NCBI RefSeq assembly: GCF_946998255.1
Contig: NZ_CAMPYN010000045.1
Location: 1-8,722, forward strand
Direction: 5' to 3'
DNA: 8,722 nt
Source: an uncultured Helcococcus sp.
GTDB taxonomy: Bacteria > Bacillota > Clostridia > Tissierellales > Peptoniphilaceae
Part shown: positions 1-7,334 of the stretch, in pieces
How positions within the stretch are numbered: position 1 is the stretch's first letter
Layout: the number at the start of each line of letters is the position of its first letter
Position numbers and translations under genes: made by a program
The notes under the pieces: model-generated
Seen by the model: only the letters and a program-made list of their open reading frames with translations
What the model was told of the DNA's origin: nothing
Databases searched by the model: none

Positions 1-16
1 CAGGTGGTTTTTTGTT
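1..16 (+). terminator. Possible right half of a plus-strand terminator cut by the window edge
   Basis: The first bases read CAGGTGG followed directly by a run of six or more T. This is the usual look of the descending stem arm and U-tract of a Rho-independent terminator read on the plus strand. The matching left arm would lie outside the window, so the hairpin itself cannot be seen. If it is real, a plus-strand gene to the left converges on the minus-strand operon described here. This is an inference from half a structure. Confidence 0.3.
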
Positions 17-17
17 T

Positions 18-53
18 CGTTCACTTACGTTCACTCAACTCACTAAAGTGAAC
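18..53. repeat. Short tandem/inverted repeat cluster downstream of the operon
   Basis: Two near-identical 10-base units, CGTTCACTTA (18-27) and CGTTCACTCA (28-37), stand head to tail. A third, weaker unit with CTCACT follows. GTTCACTT at 19-26 is also the reverse complement of AAGTGAAC at 46-53, and the second copy at 29-35 can pair with the same right arm, so two alternative hairpins are possible. No T-run follows on either strand, so it is not a classic terminator. I do not recognise the element. It could be one copy of a dispersed intergenic repeat or simply decayed sequence between convergent genes. Confidence 0.4.
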
Positions 54-61
54 AATAACAA

Positions 62-90
62 TAAAATGACCTGAATTTCAGGTCATTTTA
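62..90 (-). terminator. Rho-independent terminator ending the operon after the ABC-F gene
   Basis: TAAAATGACCTGA (62-74) and TCAGGTCATTTTA (78-90) are perfect reverse complements, giving a 13-bp stem with a 3-base loop. Read on the minus strand, the stem ends in TTTTA and runs into TTGTTATTGTT. It starts immediately after the ABC-F stop codon (91-93). The TTTT at 86-89 on the plus strand means it could also work from the other side, as expected between convergent units. Confidence 0.85.
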
Positions 91-1683
91 CTATTGTGTA
101 ATATATTTTTCAATGTATTGGTCATAGGTGATGCTTTCATCTCTATATGAACCATCATCAAATATTTCTATTATCCTATTAGCTAAGGAATTTACAAATT
201 GGTGGTCTTGAGATGTGAATAGCATATTGCCTTTGTAAGCAATTAGACCATTGTTAACAGCCTCTATAGACTCTAAGTCTAAGTGGTTGGTAGGTTGGTC
301 TAAGATAATGAAGTTTAATGGTTCAACCATCATTTTAGAAAACATCATTCTTACCTTTTCTCCACCAGATAAGACTGAAGAATTTTTATAAACTTCATCT
401 CCAGAGAATAACATCTTACCTAAAAATCCTCTTATAAAGGATTCGGATTTTTCTTTAGAATATTGCCTTAACCAGTCTATTAAGTTAAGGTCTACTCCTT
501 CAAAATATTCTGAGTTATCTTTTGGGAAGTATTGGTAAGTAATAGTTTGCCCCCAGGTAAATGATTCATCATTTATATTATTTTCATCAGTAATATAATC
601 AAATAATTTTGATATAGCAATCTCATTGCCTATAAAGGCTATCTTATCACCTTTATTTACTCTTAAATCTAAGTTTTTAATTAGGCACTTGTCTTCATCA
701 TATAGGTTGAAGTTATTGAAGTTTAAGATTTCATTTCCAGCTTCTCTTGATAAAGTAAATCCAACAAAAGGATATCTTCTTGATGAAGGTTTTATATCAT
801 CCAAGGTAATCTTATCAAGTAATTTTTTTCTTGAGGTTGCTTGCTTAGATTTTGACTTATTGGCAGAGAATCTTTGAATAAATTCTTTTAATTCCTTAAC
901 CTTATCTTCTTTCTTTTTATTTTCATCCTTAGCCATTTTTAAAGCTAATTGAGACGATTCATACCAGAAATCATAGTTACCTGTAAACATTTGAATTTTC
1001 CCAAAATCTATATCCACCATCATTGTACATACTTCATTTAAGAAATATCTGTCGTGAGATACAACTATAACTATTCCTTCAAAGTTGATCAAAAACTCTT
1101 GTAACCAATATATAGCTTTTAGGTCAATACCGTTTGTAGGCTCGTCTAAAAGTAATATATCAGGTTTACCAAATAAAGCTTGGGCTAATAAAACTTTAAT
1201 CTTGTCAGATTCTGTCAATTCACTCATTAACATGTATAGTTTATTATTGTCTATACCTAAACCTTGTAAGATGGTAGAAGCTTCTGATTCAGCTTCATAT
1301 CCACCCATTTCAGCAAACTCTATTTCTAACTCAGCTGCCTTTATACCATCTTCATCTGAAAAATCTTCTTTACCATAAATAGCATCTTTTTCCTTCATAA
1401 TTGAATATAATTTTTCATCCCCAGATAAGACTGTATCTAAAACGGTGTATTCTTCGTAAGCATAATGGTCCTGGCTTAGCTTAGAAAGTCTAGCATTTTT
1501 AGTGAATGTAACACTTCCTTTATTAGCTTCTTTTTCACCTGATAAGACTTTTAAGAATGTTGACTTTCCAGCACCATTGGCTCCAATTATTCCGTAACAA
1601 TTTCCTTCAGTAAAAATTAAATTTACATCTTCAAATAATTTTTTATCAGGAAATGATATTTCTAAATCTGTAACAGTTATCAT
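91..1683 (-). CDS. ABC-F family ATPase, YkpA/YbiT-like, with one degenerate ATP site
   Basis: This 530-residue soluble protein has two ABC domains joined by a charged linker and no membrane segments, which is the ABC-F layout. ABC-F proteins bind the ribosome near the E site and act on translation; this subgroup is not known to me as a resistance type. In NBD1, Walker A is GANGAGKST (34-42), Gln71 fits the Q-loop, Walker B is ILLLDEP (176-182) and the H-switch is SHD (209-211). The linker, about 240-300, contains RFSANKSKSKQATSR, the expected tip of the tRNA-contacting helical hairpin. In NBD2 the signature LSGGE (438-442) is intact. Its Walker A position reads GNEIAISKL (352-360), Walker B has DQP (462-464) and the H-switch is SQD (491-493). 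The NBD1 signature region is MSELTESDK (153-161). The start is fixed by AGGAG five bases upstream. The gene follows ftsY by 15 bases with no terminator between, so it is probably co-transcribed. Subgroup assignment is from remembered family sequences. Confidence 0.93.
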   Translation of the reverse strand: MITVTDLEISFPDKKLFEDVNLIFTEGNCYGIIGANGAGKSTFLKVLSGEKEANKGSVTFTKNARLSKLSQDHYAYEEYTVLDTVLSGDEKLYSIMKEKDAIYGKEDFSDEDGIKAAELEIEFAEMGGYEAESEASTILQGLGIDNNKLYMLMSELTESDKIKVLLAQALFGKPDILLLDEPTNGIDLKAIYWLQEFLINFEGIVIVVSHDRYFLNEVCTMMVDIDFGKIQMFTGNYDFWYESSQLALKMAKDENKKKEDKVKELKEFIQRFSANKSKSKQATSRKKLLDKITLDDIKPSSRRYPFVGFTLSREAGNEILNFNNFNLYDEDKCLIKNLDLRVNKGDKIAFIGNEIAISKLFDYITDENNINDESFTWGQTITYQYFPKDNSEYFEGVDLNLIDWLRQYSKEKSESFIRGFLGKMLFSGDEVYKNSSVLSGGEKVRMMFSKMMVEPLNFIILDQPTNHLDLESIEAVNNGLIAYKGNMLFTSQDHQFVNSLANRIIEIFDDGSYRDESITYDQYIEKYITQ

Positions 1684-1698
1684 ATTAACTCCTATTTA

Positions 1699-2994
1699 TT
1701 AACCGAATAAGGCATCCACGAACTTATCGGCATCAAATTTTTCTAAATTATCTTTCTGTTCACCTATTCCAATAAATTTAACTGGAACCTTATGTTCGAT
1801 TTGCAATGGAAATACTACCCCACCCTTTGCAGTACCATCTAATTTAGTCAAGATAATACCTGTAATATTAGTTACCTTACTAAATTCTTTAGCTTGGTGG
1901 ACTGCATTTTGTCCTGTAGTAGCATCTAGTACTAGCAAGGCTTCTTTATTTGCATCTGGATATTCTCTGTCGATTATCCTATTAATTTTTTCTAATTCAG
2001 CCATTAGGTTCTTTTTATTGTGAAGTCTTCCTGCTGTATCAATCAATAATACTTTAGTATTTTTTGCTTTTTGAGCATGGATAGCATCATAAACTATAGA
2101 TGCTGGATCTGATCCTTCGACTCCTTTAATTATTTCAGTATCTGTTCTATCAGCCCACTCAGATAATTGTTCAATAGCCGCAGCCCTAAAAGTATCCGCA
2201 GCAGCCATCATAACACTATGTCCTTCTTTTTTAATATTATGAGCTAATTTACCAATAGTTGTTGTTTTACCAACGCCATTTACACCAATTACTAGTACAA
2301 TAGTTGGTTTATCATTTTCAATAATTAAATCATTATCTTCATTTTGCAAACTTAACTTGTCTTTTAATAGATTTTTTAATTCATCCTTGATATATTTAGG
2401 ATCTCTAATATGTTTTTCTTCAATTATTTCTCTTAATTGATCAATGGTTGATATTGTAGTTTCTACACCTATATCGGCCGAAATAAGCAATTCTTCCAAC
2501 TCTTCATAAAGGTCATCATCAATCTTAGCCTTACCATAAATTAGATTATCAAAAGCAGAGTTAAAAGCATCTCTTGACTTGCTTAGTCCTTTTTTTAGCC
2601 TATCCATAAAAGAAAGTTTTTCTTTTTTAACTTCTTTTTCTTCATTTACTTCTTTAATTTCTTCTTTGACTTCTTTAATCTCGTCTTTAACTTCTTCTTT
2701 GATTTCTTCATTTACTTCAGCTATTTCTTCTTTTACTTCATTAAACTTTTCTTTTGCTTGGTCCATCTTTTCATCAAAGATTTCTTTATCTTCTTTCAAA
2801 GATTCTTTGCTTTCATCTATTTCATCTTTTGCTTTGTCTAAAAGTTCCTTACCTTCTTCAACAACTTCATCTTTGATAGCTTTACTTTCTTCTTTGATTT
2901 CTTCTTTAATTTCACTGATATCACTCTTATTTATATCTAACTTTTCTTCAACTTTTTTTTCTTTATCTTTTTTTCTAAACCAATTTTTAAACAT
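1699..2994 (-). CDS. ftsY: Signal recognition particle receptor FtsY (SRP GTPase)
   Basis: FtsY is the membrane-associated receptor that docks SRP (Ffh plus 4.5S/scRNA) carrying ribosome-nascent chains and passes them to SecYEG. It forms a GTPase heterodimer with Ffh. The G domain is complete: GVNGVGKTT (237-245), DTFRAAAIEQL (267-277), DTAGR (319-323), TKLDG (383-387) and GIGE (409-412). The N domain starts near 127 with LSFMDRLKKGLSKSRD, which resembles the very N terminus of the short FtsY of Bacillus. Ahead of it lies an extra domain of about 126 residues, extremely rich in Lys and Glu, beginning MFKNWFRKK; residues 84-122 have a helical hydrophobic stripe. At 431 residues it is therefore longer than the Bacillus protein. 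The start is supported by AAGGAG at 3000-3005, five bases before ATG. It lies 76 bases after smc, and that gap holds a likely promoter of its own. Confidence 0.97.
   Translation of the reverse strand: MFKNWFRKKDKEKKVEEKLDINKSDISEIKEEIKEESKAIKDEVVEEGKELLDKAKDEIDESKESLKEDKEIFDEKMDQAKEKFNEVKEEIAEVNEEIKEEVKDEIKEVKEEIKEVNEEKEVKKEKLSFMDRLKKGLSKSRDAFNSAFDNLIYGKAKIDDDLYEELEELLISADIGVETTISTIDQLREIIEEKHIRDPKYIKDELKNLLKDKLSLQNEDNDLIIENDKPTIVLVIGVNGVGKTTTIGKLAHNIKKEGHSVMMAAADTFRAAAIEQLSEWADRTDTEIIKGVEGSDPASIVYDAIHAQKAKNTKVLLIDTAGRLHNKKNLMAELEKINRIIDREYPDANKEALLVLDATTGQNAVHQAKEFSKVTNITGIILTKLDGTAKGGVVFPLQIEHKVPVKFIGIGEQKDNLEKFDADKFVDALFG
2629..2742 (-). repeat. Low-complexity Lys/Glu repeat region in the FtsY N-terminal domain
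   Basis: This stretch encodes FtsY residues 85-122, built from variations on EEIKEV and NEEIKEE. Hydrophobic residues fall at 87, 91, 94, 98, 102, 106, 109, 113 and 116, a 3/4 spacing that predicts an amphipathic helix or coiled coil. On the plus strand it appears as imperfectly repeated CTTCTTTRATTTCTTC-like units. Such sequence is prone to length variation by slippage and yields a long Ser/Phe-rich open frame on the opposite strand that has no coding value. Confidence 0.7.
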
Positions 2995-2999
2995 CTTAT

Positions 3000-3005
3000 C
3001 TCCTT
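3000..3005 (-). promoter_or_regulatory. Ribosome binding site of ftsY
   Basis: AAGGAG on the minus strand ends five bases before the ftsY ATG at 2994. It is the best Shine-Dalgarno match in the window and fixes the start, so the unusual Lys/Glu-rich N-terminal domain is translated rather than being an artefact of choosing too early a start. Confidence 0.8.
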
Positions 3006-3021
3006 ATAAGTAATTTAAATA

Positions 3022-3030
3022 ATTATATCA
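3022..3030 (-). promoter_or_regulatory. Candidate extended -10 promoter for ftsY and the ABC-F gene
   Basis: Read on the minus strand the bases are TGATATAAT, a perfect match to the TGnTATAAT extended -10 element of SigA-type promoters. The hexamer 17 bases further upstream (AAGTCA) is a poor -35, which extended -10 promoters tolerate. Transcription would start near 3015, leaving a leader of about 20 bases that contains the AAGGAG site. The element overlaps one arm of the 13-bp inverted repeat at 3025-3057. Confidence 0.5.
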
Positions 3031-3057
3031 CAAGTCAGTATATATGACTTGTGATAT
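3025..3057. repeat. Perfect 13-bp inverted repeat between smc and ftsY
   Basis: ATATCACAAGTCA (3025-3037) and TGACTTGTGATAT (3045-3057) are exact reverse complements separated by seven bases. No convincing T-run follows on the minus strand (AATTATTTAAATT) or the plus strand, so it is not a textbook terminator. It could be a weak terminator or attenuator after smc, an RNA processing hairpin, or an operator, since it overlaps the candidate ftsY -10 and the -35 position. The structure is directly visible; its role is open. Confidence 0.8.
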
Positions 3058-3070
3058 TGAATTGAAAGTA

Positions 3071-6000
3071 TCATGAATAATCATCTAAGGCTAAAGTAAT
3101 CACCTTAGAAATACCCTGTTCTTCCATTGTGACCCCATATAAAATTTCAGCCATTTCCATGGTTGTTTTCCTATGAGTGATAATTATAAATTGTGTCCTA
3201 TCTGTTAATGACTTTAAATAATCTATATAACGTCTGATATTTGCCTCATCTAAGGCTGCATCTATTTCATCTAATACACAAAATGGAGCAGGATTTATTT
3301 CAAAAATCGCAAATAATAAAGCGACAGCTGTCATTGACCTTTCCCCACCAGATAAAAGATCTATTGATTTAAGACTTTTTCCTTCTGGTCTAGCAATTAT
3401 TTCAACTCCTGCAGTTAAAACATCCTCAGAGTCTAATTTCAAATCAGCTTCTCCACCGTCAAATAAAATTTGGAAAATTTCATTGAACTTTTCTCTAATT
3501 AATTTGAATGATTTTTTAAATTCTTCAACCATTTCCTTTTCAATACTTTTGATCAAAGAACTTATATCTTCTTTTGAAACTAGTAAGTCATCATATTGCT
3601 TAGTCATAAAGTCTAGATCTTCAGAAACTAATTCAAATTGGCTAATGCTTTCGTAATTGAAATAACCTATTTTTGATAGTTGCATCTTGATATCATTAAC
3701 TTCTTTTTTACTTGTATTTACCTCAAGAAGATTTGCTAACTTTTCATCCAAGTCATTATCATCTATACCATAAGTTGATAAATAATCATCCCTTAAGTTT
3801 TGAATTTTTTCTTTGTTGTTAGTAATCTTAAGTTCAATTTTATATTTTTCTTTCTCAGCTTCTGCTATAGCATTTTTAATTTGATCTAGCTTAATCCTAT
3901 CTGTCTCAAAATTAGACTTTAACGATTCTATTTCTTTAACTAAAGTAGCTATGAGTTCATTGTTATTAGCCTTAGCGTTTAGGCTTTCAAGTTTGGAAAT
4001 ATTATTTTCTTTTTTATTTTCTAATGATTTTATTTGCTCTTTGGTATAGGCTAGATTTTTTTCATCAGTATTATTTGCTGATATGTCATTATCCATATCT
4101 ATTTCTAAATTTTCTAATTCTATAGAATTATGGTTAATATCTCTTTCAATAACATCTGAATCAGCCTTTAGTCTAATTAAATCTTTATCAAATGATGTAG
4201 CATTTGTGTTTAATTTACTGATTTCTTCAGCTAATATTTCTAACTCAGACTCTTGATTTTTAATCTCATCTTCTAAATCGTTCAAACTACTATAGTCAAC
4301 AGCCTTTAATTTATCTTTTACTTCTTCTAGAGATAGCAATAGTTCATTTTTTCTTTCATTATTAAATTTTATCTCTATATTTGTTTCATTGATAATAGAT
4401 TTTACTTCCTGAATCTTAGCTAATAGATCATTTACCTTATCATTATTTGCAGATAATTTATCCTTATCAACTTTAATTTCTTGGTTTAATTCATGGTAAA
4501 AATCATTTAATTTTTTAAGTTCTCCACCAGTCTTTTTAAGTTTTGTACTTAACTTATCTATTTCTTTTTTCCTGTTTACTAGTGTATTGTTAGATTTTTT
4601 AAAGTTTTTTCCACCTACCATGGAGCCCCAAGAATTAATAACATCCCCTTCTAAGGTGATGATTCTAAAACCTTTTAAATCCTTTGAAACTTTAACAGCA
4701 TCATTCATATCCTTAACCAGTAGAGTATTAGCTAAATAGTAGTCTATAATCTGATCAATTCTTGAGTCATGATTTACTAAATTATTTAGGTTATCTATAA
4801 CCAAGTCATGGTTTGCTGTTTTTTTGTATCCCTTTATTTTTGAAATAGGTAAAAATGTAATCCTGCCTATACCTTTTCTTTTTAGGAAATCTATTAAATA
4901 TTTACCGTCATCTTCATTGTCAATTACAATATTTTGAAGAGCTGATCCTAGAGCAACATCCAAAGCTTCCTTATACTTGTCATCAATATATATTAAATCA
5001 GCTAAAACTCCTATAATCTTATCATTTATATCTTCGTTTTTATCAGCTATCTTTAACAGGTCTTGGACTGATCTATAGTAGCCATCATAAGATTTGTATT
5101 GCCTATCTAGAATATTTCTTTCAGATTCTATTTTTAAATATTCTTGTCTCTTATCTAAAATTTGTTCTTCTATATTTTTTAATTTTCCAAGTTTATCATT
5201 TATACTTGCATCTAAACTTATCTTTAGTTCATCAGTATTTTTAACCTGTTTTTCTAAGTCCTCTCTCTCAGATTCTTTTCTAGATAAGTCCTTATTTTTA
5301 TCTTTAATAAGTGAATCTAATTTTGAAATTTCTGATTTATAATTTTCTAATAATTTACTATTAGAATCATCAAGTTTTACCTTAGTATTTTTATCTACTA
5401 GCAGTTTAGCTAGCTGGTCTTTTTTGTCTCTTAATATACTTGTAGATAAATTGAAATCTTTATTCTTTTCTTCTAATTCTAAATTAGTGGCTCTTATTTT
5501 GTCTTCTAGGTCACTAATTTCAGCTTGCTTTTTAGTACGTTTTTCTAAAAATTCATTATTATTTTTATTTAGAAGCTCTTTACGCTCTTTATTATTTTCA
5601 ATTCTTTCTTTTCTTATTTTTATATCATTTTCAAACCTAGCAAGGTCATTATTGAAAAAATTTATCTTTTCATCAAATAGGGTTAGTTCGGAATTATATC
5701 TTTGTATATCCTTATCCCTGCTTATAGCTTCTTCTTTTAATAAGTTTAACTCTTCTTCCTGGTCTTTAATTTTTTCCTGGACAGGATCTAACAATACACT
5801 TATTTTGTTATATTCTTCCTGGTTTTCTAAAAGATTTGAATCTATATACTCTAACTTTGATTTATCATTTTCAAGATCAGTATCAGATTTACTTATAGAC
5901 TGCTTTAATAAACTTAACTCTAAAGTTTCAAGCTTATTAGTCAACCTCATACCTTCTTTGGCATTGGTTGCTTGCTTTTCTAAGATATCAAATTCTTGTT

Positions 6001-6595
6001 TTTTAATCTTAATTTCAGAATTTAATTTTTTTAGATTTTCTTCATTTCTTTCTAATCTTCTTTCAGCTTGAGATTTTTTATATTTGTTTTTAGCTATACC
6101 TGAGGCTTCTTCAAATATTTCTCTTCTTTTTTCAGGCCTACCACTTAAGATTTCATCTATACGACCTTGTCCAATTAGAGAATATCCATCCTTACCTACA
6201 CCGGTATCTAGGAATAATTCTCTAATATCCTTTAATTTTACTGGAGACTTATTAAGTAAGTATTCTGATTCTCCAGTTCTGAAAACCCTTCTAGTAACAT
6301 TTACTTCATCATAAGCAATAGGTAAACTCTTGTCGGAATTATCCAAAACTAAGGATACATGGGCCATATTCATAGGTTTTTTCGACTGGCTACCAGCAAA
6401 GATTACATCTTGCATGCTTGATCCCCTAAGAGATTTTGCTGATTGTTCACCTAAAACCCATTTTATAGCATCTGCAATATTTGATTTTCCTGAACCGTTA
6501 GGACCTACAACTGCTGATATATCTTTGTCAAAAGTTAGTCTAGTCTTATCAGCAAAACTTTTAAATCCATATAATTCTACATGTTTAAGTTTCAT
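3071..6595 (-). CDS. smc: Chromosome partition/condensin ATPase SMC
   Basis: SMC is the core ATPase of the bacterial SMC-ScpAB condensin, which extrudes DNA loops and organises and segregates the origin region. The 1174 residues match the usual bacterial length and the canonical fold. The N-terminal head has Walker A GPNGSGKSN (31-39) and Q-loop segment KDGYSLIGQGRIDEIL (135-150). A Lys/Glu-rich coiled-coil arm spans about 170-505. The hinge, about 520-665, ends in the conserved GSMVGG (657-662). A return arm of similar length follows. The C-terminal head has signature LSGGERS (1081-1087), Walker B CVLDEID (1106-1112) and the ITHRK segment. All catalytic residues are present and there is no sign of truncation. 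The gene starts 21 bases after rnc. The Shine-Dalgarno is weak (GGATGTG), but the first residues, MKLKHVELYGFKSF, are the family's normal N terminus, which fixes the start. scpA and scpB are not in the window. Confidence 0.98.
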   Translation of the reverse strand: MKLKHVELYGFKSFADKTRLTFDKDISAVVGPNGSGKSNIADAIKWVLGEQSAKSLRGSSMQDVIFAGSQSKKPMNMAHVSLVLDNSDKSLPIAYDEVNVTRRVFRTGESEYLLNKSPVKLKDIRELFLDTGVGKDGYSLIGQGRIDEILSGRPEKRREIFEEASGIAKNKYKKSQAERRLERNEENLKKLNSEIKIKKQEFDILEKQATNAKEGMRLTNKLETLELSLLKQSISKSDTDLENDKSKLEYIDSNLLENQEEYNKISVLLDPVQEKIKDQEEELNLLKEEAISRDKDIQRYNSELTLFDEKINFFNNDLARFENDIKIRKERIENNKERKELLNKNNNEFLEKRTKKQAEISDLEDKIRATNLELEEKNKDFNLSTSILRDKKDQLAKLLVDKNTKVKLDDSNSKLLENYKSEISKLDSLIKDKNKDLSRKESEREDLEKQVKNTDELKISLDASINDKLGKLKNIEEQILDKRQEYLKIESERNILDRQYKSYDGYYRSVQDLLKIADKNEDINDKIIGVLADLIYIDDKYKEALDVALGSALQNIVIDNEDDGKYLIDFLKRKGIGRITFLPISKIKGYKKTANHDLVIDNLNNLVNHDSRIDQIIDYYLANTLLVKDMNDAVKVSKDLKGFRIITLEGDVINSWGSMVGGKNFKKSNNTLVNRKKEIDKLSTKLKKTGGELKKLNDFYHELNQEIKVDKDKLSANNDKVNDLLAKIQEVKSIINETNIEIKFNNERKNELLLSLEEVKDKLKAVDYSSLNDLEDEIKNQESELEILAEEISKLNTNATSFDKDLIRLKADSDVIERDINHNSIELENLEIDMDNDISANNTDEKNLAYTKEQIKSLENKKENNISKLESLNAKANNNELIATLVKEIESLKSNFETDRIKLDQIKNAIAEAEKEKYKIELKITNNKEKIQNLRDDYLSTYGIDDNDLDEKLANLLEVNTSKKEVNDIKMQLSKIGYFNYESISQFELVSEDLDFMTKQYDDLLVSKEDISSLIKSIEKEMVEEFKKSFKLIREKFNEIFQILFDGGEADLKLDSEDVLTAGVEIIARPEGKSLKSIDLLSGGERSMTAVALLFAIFEINPAPFCVLDEIDAALDEANIRRYIDYLKSLTDRTQFIIITHRKTTMEMAEILYGVTMEEQGISKVITLALDDYS

Positions 6596-6616
6596 ATTTC
6601 ACATCCAATTATTATC

Positions 6617-7333
6617 TTAGATAATACCTAGCTTTCCAAGGGCATCTTTAGCAGCCATTTGTTCAGCTTCTTTTTTATTTTTTCCCATACCCGAACCAAT
6701 TTTTTTGTTTTCTTGGTAGACTTCCATATAAAACATTTTATCGTGGGCAGGACCTTCTTCTTTAATTAGCTTATAACTAGAGTTTATATTTTTATATTTG
6801 TGTAAATGTTCTTGTAGCATAGACTTATAATCATTTACAAGCTTGGTATAGTTTTTATCACTTTCAAGCCTATCTTTTATCAATCCATATATAAAATTAT
6901 AAACTTTAGAATAACCAGCATCTAAATAAAAAGCTCCACAAAAAGCTTCAAATAAGTCAGCCTTTAGTGAATTCTTTTCTCTTCCTCCAGTTTTTTCTTC
7001 TCCCCTACCTAGTAATAGAAATTTAGGTAAAGATAGTTTATCAGCTAAGCAAGCAAAAGCTTCTTCACAAACCATATTTGATCTTAATTTGGTTAAATAA
7101 CCTTCATCTTTGTGTGGAAATCTCTTAAATAGTATTTCGCTATATATTATTTCTAAAACAGCATCTCCTAAAAATTCAAGTCTTTCATTACTTTTACCTT
7201 TATAGGATGAATGTTCATTTGTATAAGAGGTATGAATAAAGGCTGAGTCCATAAGTTTTTTATCTGAAAACTTATGGTTGATATCAGCCTCTAATACTTC
7301 CATTTTTTTATATCTATTTTCTATTATGTTCAT
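6617..7333 (-). CDS. rnc: Ribonuclease III
   Basis: RNase III cleaves double-stranded RNA as a Mg-dependent homodimer and processes rRNA precursors, scRNA and selected mRNAs. The 238 residues show the normal two-domain form. The family signature NERLEFLGDA is at 49-58, with catalytic Glu53 and Asp57. The second acidic pair, Asp126 and Glu129, sits in ADLFEAF. A double-stranded RNA-binding domain covers about 167-237, with GPAHDKMFYMEV and a Lys-rich KNKKEAEQMAAKDAL helix. The start lies only one base after the acpP stop and has no good Shine-Dalgarno (AAATAAG), so translation is probably coupled to acpP. An internal ATG at codon 11 is no better placed. Its position before smc is the conserved Firmicute order. 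Confidence 0.97.
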   Translation of the reverse strand: MNIIENRYKKMEVLEADINHKFSDKKLMDSAFIHTSYTNEHSSYKGKSNERLEFLGDAVLEIIYSEILFKRFPHKDEGYLTKLRSNMVCEEAFACLADKLSLPKFLLLGRGEEKTGGREKNSLKADLFEAFCGAFYLDAGYSKVYNFIYGLIKDRLESDKNYTKLVNDYKSMLQEHLHKYKNINSSYKLIKEEGPAHDKMFYMEVYQENKKIGSGMGKNKKEAEQMAAKDALGKLGII

Positions 7334-7334
7334 C

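Noticed and set aside
604..630. A frameshift or sequencing error as the cause of the missing NBD2 P-loop in the ABC-F gene.
   Set aside because: The reading frame continues without interruption through the following LSGGE, DQPTNHLD and C-terminal motifs, and no P-loop appears in the other frames at this spot.
91..1683. An antibiotic-resistance ABC-F (Msr/Vga/Lsa/OptrA type).
   Set aside because: The sequence matches the housekeeping YkpA/YbiT group in length and linker, has no extended antibiotic-resistance loop that I can see, and sits in a core operon.
2579..3013. A 144-codon Ser/Phe-rich plus-strand frame opposite the start of ftsY, looking superficially like a membrane protein.
   Set aside because: It is the complement of GAA/AAA-type codons in the FtsY N-terminal domain. 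It has no ribosome site and no family resemblance.
3025..3057. A standard Rho-independent terminator for smc.
   Set aside because: The stem is good, but neither strand has a T-run directly after it, and it overlaps a consensus extended -10. I list it as an inverted repeat of unknown role instead.
5424..6071. A 215-codon open frame on the plus strand opposite smc.
   Set aside because: It is an antisense shadow of the Lys/Glu-rich coiled coil, which reads as Ser/Leu/Phe-rich sequence on the other strand. The smc frame is unambiguous.
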